From Tomocerus qinae (taxonomy: Eukaryota; Arthropoda; Collembola; Entomobryomorpha; Tomoceridae), in contig CM034546.1 of the NCBI GenBank assembly GCA_020055645.1, forward strand, positions 133,507,875 through 133,571,874: a stretch of DNA of 64,000 bases. Reading direction: 5' to 3'. Every line of letters begins with the position of its first letter. Within the stretch, counting starts at the first letter, position 1. Shown piece by piece: positions 1 through 12,984 of the stretch. The notes below the pieces were generated by a model. It made no database searches. It saw only the letters and a list, made by a program, of their open reading frames with translations, and had not been told where the DNA came from. A program made the translations under genes and the position numbers.

Positions 1-360
1 AAGTTAATAATATTTTCATGGGAAAAATATAACTCATAACTAAGGTTTTTCTAAATTTAGCTCTTCTGCGTTTTTAGAAAGCAATTTTGTCTTTATACGA
101 CCATTGCTACATACAAGTTTGGTAAAAGATATACGTAATTTTTAACCACTTTTCATTTTGCTATATTGTATTAAAGTTCTGTGACTAGCATTTGTAAATA
201 ATAGCCTTGGTTACTTCCCCATTATCTACCCTTATTGAATTTACCCGTATTATAAACCACGCCTGTCCCTTATCGAATAAATGTACTCAATACGTATATT
301 AATTAACCCTTATTAATCTTAATTAATGCTATGCTAAATTAATAAACTTTTTCTCATTAG

Positions 361-1235
361 ATTCACTGGATGGTGCTGTTCCGATTAAATGCTGCAATGT
401 TCGTTTTGAAAATGACTTTGATTTCAAATCTCATGTGAAAGAGAATCACGTAAATGAGTCTGAAAAAACAGAGACAGATTGTGGGATTTGCAAGAAGAAA
501 ATTTTGAGTAAATATTTGGATTTCCATGTCAAAATATTGCATCAAGATTTGAGTGAATTTGAATGTTCCATCTGCCAGAAGACATTTTCGACCAAGTCAT
601 ATTTAAGAAAGCACAAGCGACAGAACCATAAGACGATACGCGAAAAGAAAGAAGGCACAAGAGTATTTTGCGAAGAGTGCAAAAAATATTTTGAGTACTG
701 CTATTTCCACAGATACCACAAACCAGTCATTCACAGGAAAGACGACAAGAAATTTCAGTGCGAATTTTGTGGGAGTAGTTTAAACTCCGAGTTGTATCTG
801 AAAACCCACATTCATCTATATCACAGTGGAGACAATAGCAAGTGCTGCGACAAATGTGGGAAAATATTCAGAAACAGCTATAATCTTTCGAGACATCGGA
901 GGATACACCAGGCGGATAATATTTTGGAATCGGATAAAGAGCAATTCAAATGCACTCAGTGCGGAATCACCTTAAAGCATAGTCTGAGTCTGAGGAAACA
1001 CATGTACTTGATGCATGGAAAAGCAGCTCTGAAAACCTACAGTTGCGAAGTCTGTGGCAAAACCACCAAGTCAATGACCAACATGAGAATTCATATGAAA
1101 GTTCATGACCCCAACAGAGTTATGAAGCCGAAAACGACTGTACAGAACAATAATATAGTCCTAAGTCCCCCCGTCGTCGCTTCAATTGACATCTCACAGA
1201 TTGAAAACAACTGTGAAATTTACATCAACATATAA
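361..1235 (+). CDS. C2H2 zinc-finger protein, terminal exon (ZAD-ZNF paralogue 1)
   Basis: This is the last exon of a C2H2 zinc-finger gene whose earlier exons lie left of the window. The exon follows an intron ending in CAG-like TTAG at 357-360 and opens in phase 1, coding D-S-L-D-G-A-V-P. Both complete paralogues at 3874 and 62590 begin their last exon the same way. After a degenerate CC...H...H segment there are seven C2H2 fingers, including CGIC...H-x4-H, FECSIC, VFCEEC, FQCEFC, CCDKCGK, FKCTQC and YSCEVCGK, ending in MTNMRIHMKVH. The stop is TAA at 1233-1235. By homology the missing first exon should carry a ZAD dimerisation domain. A nuclear DNA-binding transcription factor is inferred from the family; the target is unknown. 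Bases 1-360 are intron. Confidence 0.9.
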
Positions 1236-1420
1236 GCAAAAACAAAATTCAGTTCTAGTTTTCCCAAAATCCTTAAATGAACACCATAATGTATATTTCA
1301 TTTTTGTTAATAATGTTCTTAGTCAATTTTTTTAAATGGAAGTGGATACTTATATAGTAAAAATACATTATACATTATAATATGCTGTACTACGTTTTTA
1401 AACATTCTTAAAGACAACGA

Positions 1421-1426
1421 AATAAA
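1421..1426 (+). promoter_or_regulatory. Polyadenylation signal AATAAA
   Basis: A canonical AATAAA lies about 190 nt after the stop codon of zinc-finger paralogue 1. It is the likeliest 3' end signal for that gene. Confidence 0.5.
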
Positions 1427-2587
1427 TGACTGTTTACTCGGTAATAAATCCTCAACAAACGCATGAGTGCATTACAGTACATAGATTTTGGCAGATACAA
1501 GCAGTGGCCAGGATGCATGTGGAGAATTATTTTATTGAAAGCTTTAAATTTGCTGTTACTTTTGTTAGAAAATCTAAGTAGTAGCAAACACTTTTGAAAA
1601 AATATGTTCACTTGATATTGGTGTCGGCGGTTAGCTACAGAAACAACGTTTTACAGATTGACAGGCGAAATACTCCATTTCTCAAAATATTACATACATT
1701 GAAGGATGCACATTTAAAAATTCCACATTTTTGACTATTACATAATTATACTAATTAATTATTCTTTGTAACCATTACAATTAAATTAGCATAATACGCT
1801 TTAACTTTAATTGCTAATTAGAAATTATTCTAATTTAATGGGAAACAAATGAAACTCTAAACACAGGTATTAGGGCGGGATAAAGTTATTCTTTTAAATT
1901 GTTTCAAGCAAAAAAGAAAGAAGAACGGAAGAGTTTTGGAATTTTGATTATTGTTTCATTGTTTATTAAAAAATACAATTAAAAAACTGACACACGTTCT
2001 TAAAATTACAAGTAAGTGATACAGATAGCCTAACAAATTAATAGCATTTTTTTAAATTAATGAAATTGGGAAATGGAAAACTTAAAAAATAAATTCAATA
2101 TTATAAAATATTTAAATGATGTATGTCCATCATATATTTATGCCAATGCCATTGTACAAAACATAATATGTTAAACATTTTCAATTTATAGACGAACGTA
2201 GAGGGGGACAGCTGTGGATTTGATCACACCCGAAATTCAAGAAAAACGGATTTTTATTCTCTAAATGAATGCCAAAAGTCGCGCTTAGTTGTTCGTGCGA
2301 TTATAGGTATATTGTTTTTAATTGCTGGACCCCACCCAAAAAAATTCTCCGTCCGCCCTGATCAATTTTTGATCTTAATTATAAATTTTTTTTCGAATTC
2401 AGAGCAGAACTTCAAATTAAACCACTGATGAAGTATCAACCCCCCTCAAAAGAAGTATGAAGTATGAAGTGAGCTCGTATTTTATTTGGTTGGATTTTGT
2501 AAACTGGAGATGTAACATATAATGAACAAGATGTAAGACGCTTATAGGGTAAAGTTTGTCGAAGGTTGAAGAAAATCGAGAATTAAA
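1427..2587. other. Intergenic, no gene seen
   Basis: AT-rich spacer between two tandem zinc-finger genes. Open frames are short and unrelated to known proteins. The stretch around 2330-2370 (Cs followed by AAAATTCTCCGTCCGCCC) looks like a fragment of a dispersed repeat, but no boundary can be drawn. Confidence 0.5.
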
Positions 2588-4763
2588 ATGGAAAAATCAT
2601 CAATCTCCCGAAATATTTGTGTCAACTGTGGTTACGATTTTCAATCGGAAAATCAAATCCGAACACAACAATATTCATTTCGCTGGAAAGAATATATATG
2701 GCTGAATGACGAATCTTCTGAAACCGAAATACATATTGTAGATGCAGTGTCCCAAGTTTTTGGATTGTCGTTTCAAGATTTATATCCAGAATGTGGCTTC
2801 AACAATGAAATTCCCATTGAACGCGTAGTGCTTTGTTCACAATGTACGCTACTGCTGGAAAAATTGTACGATTCCTTTCATCAAATGAAAAAGGCGTCAG
2901 ATGATGATTCCATTTTATGGAATTCCTTAAAAAATGAAAGAAATCAAATTTCTATGAAAAAAGAATTTGCCTTACAAGGCCCAGAAAAGTTTTCAGATCC
3001 CCAAAGGCGTCTATCCAAACTGTCCAGAAAAATCAAAAGGGAAATTGATAGCGACGATGACGATAATGAAAATAGACTTTTAGATTACTGTGAAGCTTCT
3101 GACCTGACAACACCACAAGTGCTCATTACAGAAGATCTCATTGACAGAAATGGCCTTCCATCGGATCCACTTAGTAGCAACGATGGATCTTCTGTTGGTT
3201 TGGGCTTGAAAATAAAAAGTCGACTAGTCAAGAAATGTCCTGGTAAAATTCGTCGTCATAAGCAAGTTAAATCATCACTAATTAAAGAAGAACATAAAAC
3301 TAAGATTCGCAATAAGCGTCCAGATGATTGGAAAAGCGGAGAAAGCATTACTTGGAAAAGTAATAATTTTTTTCGGTGCTCTGGGTCACTTTGACACAAA
3401 AGACCTTTTGGCAAAAAGTATGTTTTTCAGTGTTAATGGTAAACTATGCGAAAACGGTTTTTTACTTTAAACCCAGAAAAGTAATTTTAAATATAAACTA
3501 TTTGCCATGTTTATTTGTCTTTTGCCAAATTGACCTAGCATTATTATTTTTACATATATTTATTATTGTGCAAAAATAAATTTTTTTGTACTCATAGGCT
3601 TTTTGAAGAAAAGAAGACTTCGACATCTTAAAAGGCGTGCCAGAAAGGGTAAAACTATAGATGAAAATCTTCAGTGGAAAGTCAAACATTTAGGTAATAA
3701 TTTTTAGCAAATTAACAAGCATAATGAAATAGCCTAACTCCACTAACAAGCGTGTGGATATAGGCTTTTTCCGCCACCAAACAAAAAATGGATTTTGGCT
3801 TTTCGTTCCTTAAAGGACGAATATTATATTAATTTAATTAATATATTAATTTTAAGTACTAAAAAAATTTTAGATTCTTTGAGTGGTGCTGTTCCAATTA
3901 AATGCTGCAATACATCTTTTCAAACAGAAGAGGATTTCACCTCCCATGTTAATTTGAGTCATGGAAACGAGTCTGAATTGTCTGAACAGGAATGTAAATT
4001 CTGCAAAAAGAAAATTCTAAGTAAATACATGCAATTCCATGTGAATGTATTACATCAGGGAAAGTTGATGGTCTACGAGTGCCCAAAGTGCAAAAAGACG
4101 TTTTTAAAAGAGTGGCAATTGAAGAAACATAAAACGAAGGAGCACAAGACATACATTAGAAACCAATGGTCACATCTCAAACTATTAAGAAAAGGGTCGA
4201 AAGTGTTTTGTGATAAATGCGGTAAATACTTCGCGTACAAGTATTTGGTAAATTATCATTTACCCGCAGTGCATAAAATTGGAGAAATGGAAAATCAAGT
4301 CCATCAATGTAAAGTTTGCGGTTCAAATCTGAAATCTGCTCGTTATTTAAAGCTTCATATGGTCAGGAGTCACTCTGCCAGTAGCACCAAATGCTGTGAT
4401 ATATGCGGAAAGATTTGTCCAAATGCAAAATCATTGAGAAGTCACAAAAAAATGCATGATAACTCTGATAAGCAAATGTGCACTCAATGTGGAATTGTGT
4501 TAAAGCATTCTTACGGCCTGGCGAGACATATGGATCGAATGCACGGAAAAGCCGCAATTCAAAGATTTACCTGTGAATTCTGTGGCAAAACAACTAAAAC
4601 TATGACGAATATGCGAATTCACATGAAAGTACACGAACCTAACAGAGAAACAAAACAAAAATATGCAAATCTTGAAGAGACACTGACAATGCCAAAACCT
4701 CCAGAGGCAATCTCGTCATTCAATTACCTTTCAGCAGGTCCGCCTTCCAACTGGTTAGTTTAG
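2588..4763 (+). CDS. ZAD-C2H2 zinc-finger transcription factor (paralogue 2)
   Basis: Three-exon gene, join(2588..3359, 3598..3693, 3874..4763), 585 residues. The phases agree (1, 1) and each intron is GT-AG. Residues about 10-90 form a ZAD-like domain with two Cys pairs, ICVNCGYDF and VLCSQCTLLLEKLYDSF, a fold used for dimerisation in arthropod ZNF proteins. A polar, lysine-rich and acidic linker (IDSDDDDNE) follows. Exon 2 encodes a very basic stretch (KKRRLRHLKRRARKGK), a plausible nuclear localisation signal. Exon 3 has a degenerate first finger and seven C2H2 fingers (for example YECPKC, VFCDKCGKYF, TKCCDICGK, FTCEFCGK). The start is the first ATG before the ZAD and lies just after an in-frame stop region. 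Its neighbour at 361-1235 is a close tandem paralogue. Role: nuclear DNA binding, inferred from the family. Confidence 0.9.
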
Positions 4764-5239
4764 ACTAATAGACGTTTCCCATAATTCCGTGATAACAAAG
4801 ACATGTATTGGAGTCATTTCAATACCTTTTCATGTTAATTTGGTGACCAGTCGCAAATTGTGGGGGACTTCTATATCATTATCTTTCTAATTAGTATTTA
4901 AATGGCCACTTTTCAATATTTATGTTTAGTTATACATAATTACATAGCTGTAAATGTATAAGCTTAGCTGTAGTACAATCCAATAAGATTTTAATACTGG
5001 GCTGGGATACAAAAGTGCAATATTATTTTTATTGTTATTTATTGTTAATTATTTTTCGCTTCACAATAATCACTTGGAAGACAACATCAAATATTACTAT
5101 TTAAAGCGCTTAAAACAGGTAAAACATTTTAAGCTAAAGTCCACAAAATATTTTCATTTTACAACTGTAAAGCTTGTAAAAAATGATATCTAAACCTTTT
5201 ACACTTTTAAACTCTGAACACTATTAATATTTAGTAAAT
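4764..5239. other. 3' flank and spacer, no gene seen
   Basis: AT-rich 3' flank of the zinc-finger gene, convergent with the XKR pseudogene on the other strand. No clear AATAAA follows the zinc-finger stop; an AATAAG occurs near 4982. Confidence 0.4.
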
Positions 5240-6390
5240 CGTTGTAATTCATTATAAAAGTCCCAAAACTGCAAATGCGCTACGGTAGGATTCTAAATGT
5301 TTTTCAATGTTATTTTTGCAAATGGCCATTTCAAATTTCAACTTCCCTAAAATATTTTCCACGAAGCACTTAAAATCACAAAGCCACAGATAAATCCAAG
5401 TTGAGGGGTTAAAATCAAGGGCGAGTCACCATAATAAATAAAAATACAAAGAATAAGAGCAATAATATGTTCAACGAAATACATCAAATGAATAAATACG
5501 AATTTTTGATTAGAGTCTCGGGAATAATCACGTAGACAAATACATGAAATAAAGCTTTGAAACATACTCTAAAAGGGGAAGATACCAGAACATTGTTCAT
5601 ATAACTTTCTACAACGTACCACACAATCATAATCCTACGATGGACTCCACAAAACATAAAAAAATACAATTTAGTTTTTTCAAATATCCAAACGAGAGTG
5701 AATAAACGGCCGCCTGTAATAATATTAAATTTTTGAATATTATTATAACAGTCATTCTTAGTTTTTAATTAAAGTAATTTAACCCATACCTAGAACTAGA
5801 AAATACCCGGAACTCATAAAACCAAGCCCTAAGTGGAAATCACAGGTTTTTCAATTAGAGATGACGCATTGGCATAGGCTTTATGCGTAAAACTAATGGC
5901 ACGGCATGGATAGAACTACTGCCACACAAGTTTGTGCAGTTACTGAAAACATAGATTAAAAATATTATTACACATTGCATTTAACATAATAAAAATAACA
6001 GTTAGTATAACCACGTATAGCATAATTAGTCTTAGAAAAACAAAGAACTTGTTAAAATGCATTTTCCGTTGAATGGGCCATCGGGATTGCCATATTGATG
6101 TATTGCAATATATATTTGCAGAAATATCTGAGGAATGGTTGAATTTGATTTTTAAATTTTATTACATTGTAGGTAGGTCTTCTAGATGGATATTGCCCAT
6201 TCACAGTGAAGATGTACTGTTCAGCCGTAAGCCAAAAATATTTCAAATTTCTGAAAAATATAAAACTAATATTTAAATCTTGCCAAAATATACTTTTCAA
6301 AACTGACAAAAGTTACTCTTACAAAAGGACTGGAAATATTAGCAGAATTGATAAAATAAAGTCGCGCATAATTGTGAACATTAATTGGTA
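5240..6390 (-). pseudogene. XK-related pseudogene (copy A)
   Basis: Minus-strand remains of an XKR gene like the intact copies at 18.6-60 kb. Exon 6 is recognisable at about 5240-5712 (MYFFMFCGVH, then MYFVEHIIALILC, then LTPQLGFICGFVIL). It has at least two frameshifts: one after the PETLI segment near 5510, and a one-base insertion near 5360 that turns the conserved HGKYFRE region into a stop. Exon 5 survives at about 5790-5943 with a short deletion where intact copies read MMGCSCAISF. Exon 4 (about 6058-6265) has lost its middle, including the conserved LIEATMETIPQ segment. A scrap of exon 3 is visible near 6320-6390. Exons 1 and 2 were not found. This is a dead outlying member of the array. 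Confidence 0.85.
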
Positions 6391-6701
6391 AGTTAGGAAT
6401 CCAGGCCTGCTTCTGCGTTTGCATGAAAATTTTTGAAAATTAGATAAGACTATTACTTGGTTTCACTATTTGTAACTTCTACAATTTATAACTTGATTTT
6501 TCCTTCTTTCATTGTACTAAATATGAAAAACCAATTTTAATTCATAATTGACATTAATTTTACATATTCAAAATTTCATTTCAATTTCTAAAACTACAAA
6601 AATAAAATAATAAATCTAAATTTCAATAAATATAATTTCTAATTTAATCATTCATTGTCTACTTTATTGCATTTCCTAAAAATGTTTATTCATGGGTATT
6701 C

Positions 6702-6864
6702 AAGGGGGTATCCAGAAATCAAATTAATGGGGTGCTTAAACATCAGCAGATTTTTCTTAAGTATGAAACTACTTTTTATCAATTTTTGAGAATTTTCTAA
6801 TGGGTATTTGGGAAATTTAGGGAGTGCTTAAGCACCCTAGCACCCCCTAAATACGTCCTTGGGT
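6702..6864. mobile_element. MITE-like element with degenerate inverted ends
   Basis: The left end CAAGGGGGTATCCAG and the right end CTAAATACGTCCTTG are imperfect inverted repeats (about 11 of 15 positions). The outer motif resembles the hAT-type MITE at 59404-59559. No clean target duplication is visible, so the copy is old or the boundaries are off by a few bases. Confidence 0.45.
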
Positions 6865-7986
6865 TTAATCACTTTCGCTATGTCCTCAATGGTAAATGTA
6901 CCGGTTTAAGTAAATACTAGAATAAATTGTAATATATTTGCATGCCATGATTTCGCATTTTTCGTGTCATTGTGCATTCCATTTCAATTATTTAATTGGA
7001 TCAAATCACCGGATAAATGTATTTTACATTTAGTAGGAAAACATTTTGAAAAAATATACCATTTTACTTAATCACGGTAGTATTTCGTATTCCAATTAGG
7101 GAAAACATTTACAAACTCTTACCTCTCCTTCATCCTTTACAGTGTATTTGAACAATGATGTAGTACACATCTTCAAATGCATGCATGCCTATACAGCTAT
7201 AGTAATATATACAGAAAATCCAGATACAAAATACATTGTAAATATAGATATAGGAATACCAAATTTAAGACTGTACAAAAGTTCATTTTTAAATGGACAT
7301 TTTGTAAGAACATATTATTACTTAATGCGACATTGGAAAACTTTATCACTGATTGTGCCCATAAAAATAAATTACATTGCTGTGATGAGTATATTACCGC
7401 AGACAGGTAAACTTTATTTTACCCGACAGGAAGCAGCAGAACTATTAAAATACACACTATGACAATATCATTGTATCATCATTCATTCATTCGTACACTC
7501 TCTTGCCTGATTTTCCTCGTATTGAGTAACCCACCTTGTTCTATCACTTGTATTATCTTCAGGTAGTGATTATTTTTAAACATTAATGCCACATCGAGGT
7601 CATAATAGCCTCTATCTTAAAAGGATGAAATTTAATTACAACGGTGCTTTTCTTATTTTACTGTTGATGCCTCTAATTTTAACACGTGTAAACTTTCTTA
7701 ATTAAAAGTTTAAAAGATACGTTTATTTTGCATGCATGGACTTTTATTATGCATAAAATTAGAATATACAAAAAATCGTAATATTACACGTGTGAGTTGA
7801 GCATAAACACAGTATGTAGCTGGAAGATATATTCTATTGTAGTAAGTTATTCTTTGAAACATTTTTTGAGAACATACAGTCACGCTCATTGCAATTTCCC
7901 GAAATCGCAAACAAAAAGCAAACTAATACACATATTTATATATCGACTTTAGTATTCCATTTTTTAAAGTTAAAATAATTAAAATT
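6865..7986. other. Intergenic, upstream of the GPCR gene
   Basis: AT-rich spacer. A 106-residue open frame at 7142-7462 was considered, but it has no recognisable domain and no start-context support. Nothing else can be supported. Confidence 0.4.
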
Positions 7987-10900
7987 ATGGTTAATACCTG
8001 TACCATTTCTGTAATTGTAGTGTTCATCTTCATCCCACCGGTGCAAAATTGTTGTGTGAATGATACTGAAGTTACTACTGAAAATCAGCAAGAGGTAAAC
8101 AAATATTTCAACCAGTTAATTATGTAGTGATTAACCATATTTGAAATGTATATTTTTGTTTGTATGTAGAACGTGGAAGTTGATAATACTGAATTGGATA
8201 TTTATTGTAGTAGAAACACTGAATATACTCATTTCATCAAGTACAAATGCAAACTACAATTAGGTCTCATTTTCAATAGAACCACAAATCAGTTTCAGAG
8301 GAATGATCAAACGGACATTAAAATAAGCCGTTGTGTTAGAAAGTATTCTATCATCGCAAATTTCACAATAAACTCTTGTGATAAAGGTAAGATTTACTTT
8401 TAGTTTAACCAAATGTGTGAAATCTATACTATGAAGGAGTTAACATTTACGTTTTCAACGAAATAGCAGAATACCACAAAGATATAAACAAATCCGTCAA
8501 AACTTATGAAAGGTGGGAGACGTAGGGCGTAAAATAGACTGGAAGTAGATGAATTATCCTTCCTATATATATTTGTACATACAAAATGTGAAAAATAGAT
8601 ACCTACTTACCCCAACCTTAATTACATAGACCTATTATGTACAAAATACCATTTATCACTTAAAAGTGGTAAGTGGTTTGTATCCGATTTCAGAACGAGT
8701 ATATAAGTATAGTTTATAATAATAGTTTCAATAATTGCGTGATATTCGAGTGATCATTGTAAATTTTGATTTATTGATTTTAGAACCTTATGATTACTGT
8801 GGAGACGTATGGCAGAATACTTGGAACACATATAATTATTATCACTTCTATTTCTTGGGAATAGTTTGTTTCATTGGATGTGCGACAAACATAATCAATT
8901 TTGCTGTCCTCACAAGGAAAAATACGAGCAATCCTATAAATTTCATTTTGGCAGCCCTAGCTGTTAGTGACTTTATATTTTCGTTTTTTGGGTTGATATT
9001 TAGCATCCTTGCTATCTACAGGAAGAATTTTGGAGACCAACGGACAACCAATCAATTGTGGTGGGAAACATACACAGCTACATTGTTTTACGGGGTAATA
9101 AGTAGTGCTTGTGTTCAGGGCAATTTACTTCGTCTTTTGTATTTCGTTGGATTTTGGTTGCATTTCATATAAGAAACAACCTCTAAAGTTTTTTAACCTT
9201 ATTAACTTTAACGTTTGTTAATGGAGCTTATTTATTTTATTCTCAATGTGGTTAGATGGTTTTGAACGGTAGCTAGTAAAAATTGGATTCCATACAAAAG
9301 TCATGACGAATCCAATTCATATGAAAAATCAAAGATATCAACGTTAACACTACTTCCCTAAATGTTATAGAAAATCAAGACTGGCTAATTACGATTTATT
9401 CCACCTCAATGAGGCAGGCAGCCAAATTACTACAATTCACGAAAATTAGTTATAGAAATCTTTATGGAAAGGATTAACAGGATTGCCAGAAACAAAATCG
9501 TAAAATACCTCATAAAGATATGTAATTCAAAAATTTATAAATTCTCCAAACTTAGCCCTTGCTTTTTAAATGCCATTTCTTTGACTATTGAAGCAAGGCG
9601 ATGCGATAGAAATCGAAATGGTTTCTTAATGGGTAGTGTAGATTTAAGACATAGGTCAAAAGACTATCATGTAAACTCTGTAAACTAAACAGCAACCCAA
9701 CGAATGAAAAGCATTTACTAAATTGTCAAAACCAAAGATGACAATGTTAAGCAATATTTTAACATTCAGTACAATACAAATAACATGACTAAATGAATTT
9801 ATAATTTTTTGTCAACAGGCATTTCACGTGTTTTCATCTTACTTGACGGCTTTAGTTGCTGGTTGGAAATTTTTTGGCATTGTATTACCTCTAAAAGCCA
9901 AAAATATCCTGACCAAAAGAAATGCTAATTTGGCAGTTTTATTTACAGTAGTTGGCGTTGCTTTATATCAAGTAATATTTCTTTTAAAATTTGATATTGA
10001 GGAATTTGACATTGAAGAATTTAAATCAGAGGAAAGAGGCAAGATGAACCTACCTTTAAAAGAGGAAAAATTTCCAGTAATATTAGGTTTTAACCCCAAC
10101 GGAGACAATCCCGATTTAACAATATTCATTTTTAGGTAAGAAAGTAAAATAATATGTTTAGTTATATCCTTACTTACTATCGTTGTCCAGTTTTCAAAAT
10201 AAAACGTTCTGCTATAATCCAGGAACAAAAAGAAATCCCTTTTTAGCTCGCCTGATAAGGCAGCTTATAGAATCGCACAGTCCTCCGTCCGTCCGTTCGT
10301 CTGTTACCACGATAACTTTCGAACGCATTGACCGATTTTGATCAAACTTGCCAAAAACATTGCCTATGCCCATAGGACAAAGCCTATTGAAAATGGGCCA
10401 CATTGGTCCATAGGTTGCTGAGATGACGCGCGCTCACTATGTCTTCATTTTGATAGTCAAAATGAAAATATGGCATTAAATGGACATTAAAAGTTCAATT
10501 GTGCTTCCTATGGATTGTTTGAGAGATAGTACAAATTATTAAATGCCGCTTCGTCCAAATTTAAGATTTTAAATGGGCGATACCAAATGCAATCTTGATG
10601 GTAGTAACTTTTTTATGATTTATGGTGCACAATCAAATAAGTAGGGTTAATTTAATTAATGAAGGGGCTAATTGAAAATAATTCATAGAAAATCAAATTT
10701 GAAAACTTATATTTTCGGAGGTCGTCTAGTTTATTTGTTTTAAGCTGTCTAATCAATCGCTAAAATTTACCATTTTTATCATATAGTGCATTTTTACCAT
10801 AAAGTACATTTATACCATAAAGTCATTAGCTCGCCTGAGGAAGCGAGCTTATAGAACCGCACAGTCTGTCCGTACGTCCGTCCGTCCGTACCCACGATAA

Positions 10901-12747
10901 CTTTCGAACACAAAGACGGAAGTCGACCAAACTTGGCATAAACAATGCCTATGGACTGGTAACTGGAATTGGGGGTAAATCGCTCCATAGGTTGCTGAGA
11001 TACCGCGCGCTCACTTTGTCTTCATTTTGATAGTCAAAGTGAAAAATTGGCAATAAAAAGTTCAATTGTGTTTCCTATAAATTTTTTAGCGGGATAGTAT
11101 AAAATATTTCACACCGCTTCTACCAAATTTAATATTTTATAATAATAAAATAAACGGAAAATAACTATTAGCGGACGGAAATAAATCTATTTCGCATTTA
11201 TATTCAATTTTATAGTCAAACTTGCATTTTTCCAATTTCTATTGATTTTGATAATTAATATTGGCCGATTTTGATTCTCTTTAGATTTTTTTAGTCAACG
11301 CTAATAAATTTTGAATTTTTGTTTATTTTCATAGTAAAAATGAATCAATTTACATTTTCTGTTGATTTTCATAGTCAACAATTATCTATTTTGATTTTCT
11401 GTTGATTTTCTATTGATTTTAATAGTCAATATTAATCTATTTTGATTTCCTGTTGGTTTTAATAGTCAATATTAATCTATTTTGATTTTTTGTTGATTTT
11501 AATAGTCCTTATTATACTATTTTGATTTTCTATTGATTTTAATAGTCAATATTAATCTATTTTGATTTTTTGTTGATTTTAATAGTCCTTATTATACTAT
11601 TTTGATTTTCTATTGATTTTAATAGTCAATATTAATTTATTTTGATTTTCTGTTGATTTTAATAGTCAATATTAATCTATTTTGATTTTTTGTTGATTAT
11701 TGTAGTCAACATTATTCTATTTTGTTTTCTGTTGATTATTATAGTCAATATTAATCTATTCTGATTTTCTGTTGATTTTTAGAGTCAATATTAATCTATT
11801 CTGATTTTCTGTTGATTTTCATAGTCAATATTAATCTATTCTGATTTTCTGTTGATGTTGAAGATTTTTTCAATAATTGTAAATATTGATCAAATTTGAA
11901 TTACATTTTACTAATCAAAATAAATCTGTTTCTATTATCATTCAACCAAAAAATGTGTACAGGGCCCCCTTCACTCAGGCGAGCTTCTGTTACGGCTTGC
12001 CGTAGGTTTTTACCATAAAGTTTATTTTTACCATAAATTGCATTTTTACCATAAAGTGCATGTTTACCATAAAGTGTATTTTTGCCATAAAGTGCATTTT
12101 TACCAATGTGACGGTAAAAAGTCTAAAAAGTGGTAAAATTTGTCCACTGATAATAAAACCTCAGATTAGAGTGGAACTATTTTATCTAAAATCGGTCCAT
12201 CACTATACCCTGGCCTTGACTGGTATAAAGATATCATTGGGAAAAAAAGATATATAATATTATAAGCATTGTGAGCAAGCAAAACTATTAATACAATTGA
12301 TTTTAATTTTGCAGTTGGATTGAAAAAGGGATACCTTGTGCCACGTTAACATTTTTTACAGTTGGTCTGATTTGGAGCCTCATTACAACCAGCAAACACT
12401 GGAGACGATTAACTAAATCTAAATCAAAAATGCGCATTAATAGTAGCGCCTTGACAAAGAGAACAGCGGATAAAACAATCAAAATACTTTTAATCATTCT
12501 TATAATCTTCTTGGTGACAGAACTGCCCAGCGGACTTTATGTCTTTGTGATTTGGTTTCCAGAATTTAGTTTTGAGTGCACTTTTCCAGCCCAAAATTTA
12601 TTCAACCTTTTTGAATATTTGAGTTGCATTGGCTCTTTTTTTGCTTATGCTGGAATGAGTACAATGTTTAGAAACACAATGTTAACGATTTATAAAGATA
12701 TATGTAAAACTATTAGATGTAAAGAAAGTTTTAATACATTACTATAA
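7987..12747 (+). CDS. Divergent class A (rhodopsin-like) GPCR, peptide-receptor style
   Basis: Five-exon gene, join(7987..8094, 8170..8386, 8784..9094, 9819..10135, 12315..12747), 461 residues, all junctions GT-AG and in phase. An N-terminal signal-like segment (MVNTCTISVIVVFIFIP) and a Cys-rich, N-glycosylatable ectodomain of about 110 residues precede seven membrane segments: TM1 around 127-150, TM2 158-184 (NPINFILAALAVSDF), TM3 across the exon 3/4 junction, TM4 245-268, TM5 324-345, TM6 376-402 and TM7 418-440. TM6 reads TIKILLIILIIFLVTELPSG, the style of FMRFamide/myosuppressin-type and nematode srw receptors. The DRY motif is replaced by GWKFF, NPxxY is absent, and the TM3-ECL2 cysteine pair is not seen. 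ECL2 carries an acidic repeat (FDIEEFDIEEF). Plasma membrane is likely and the ligand unknown. Intron 4 (2.2 kb) is full of repeats. Confidence 0.8.
10245..10760 (+). repeat. Truncated copy of TIR element
   Basis: Begins with the same AGCTCGCCTGA end as the larger element at 10828 and shares its GTCCGTCCG run, the ACGATAACTTTCGAAC block and the TAGGTTGCTGAGAT block. It lacks the right end. The right boundary is uncertain. It lies within GPCR intron 4. Confidence 0.6.
10828..11985. mobile_element. Non-autonomous element with 11-bp terminal inverted repeats
   Basis: The left end AGCTCGCCTGA (10828-10838) is matched by an exact inverted copy TCAGGCGAGCT (11975-11985). The left part carries the GTCCGTCCG and ACGATAACTTTCGAAC blocks; the right part is a 40-bp tandem array. 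No transposase is encoded. It sits between two stretches of a short ACCATAAAGT repeat, suggesting insertion into that minisatellite. An inverted partial copy of the CGATAACTTTCGAAC block also occurs near 43385. Confidence 0.6.
11230..11875 (+). repeat. 40-bp minisatellite, about 16 units
   Basis: The tandem unit is close to 40 bp, with the core TCTATTTTGATTTT followed by TGTTGATTTTAATAGTC. Units diverge by a few substitutions and higher-order pairs are visible around 11460-11640. It forms the right half of the inverted-repeat element. Confidence 0.8.
12007..12112 (+). repeat. Short tandem repeat, about 20-bp unit
   Basis: Five to six copies of a unit containing TTTTTACCATAAAGTGCA. Two to three further copies lie on the other side of the inserted element at about 10780-10827, so the array was probably continuous before the insertion. 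Confidence 0.7.
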
Positions 12748-12984
12748 TAGATTCCGACTCCCCAAATTTCACCATCCCTTCTGTCAGTCTTATAACGTCT
12801 GCCTGCTTCCCGTTAAATGTAGATGCTGCAATAACCGTAAATGTGATACTGTGAAAGCCAAAAATTGTATTGGGATGCAGTATATATGCCATGAAAACGT
12901 TTATTACATAAAAGTAGCACAAAAGATGAAATACAACAGCATTAAACTAATGCATTTAAATTATTTGCTATCGTATTATAATAT

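Noticed and set aside
7142-7462. 106-residue plus-strand open frame
   Set aside because: No domain, no codon or splice support, and the region is AT-rich with many comparable chance frames.
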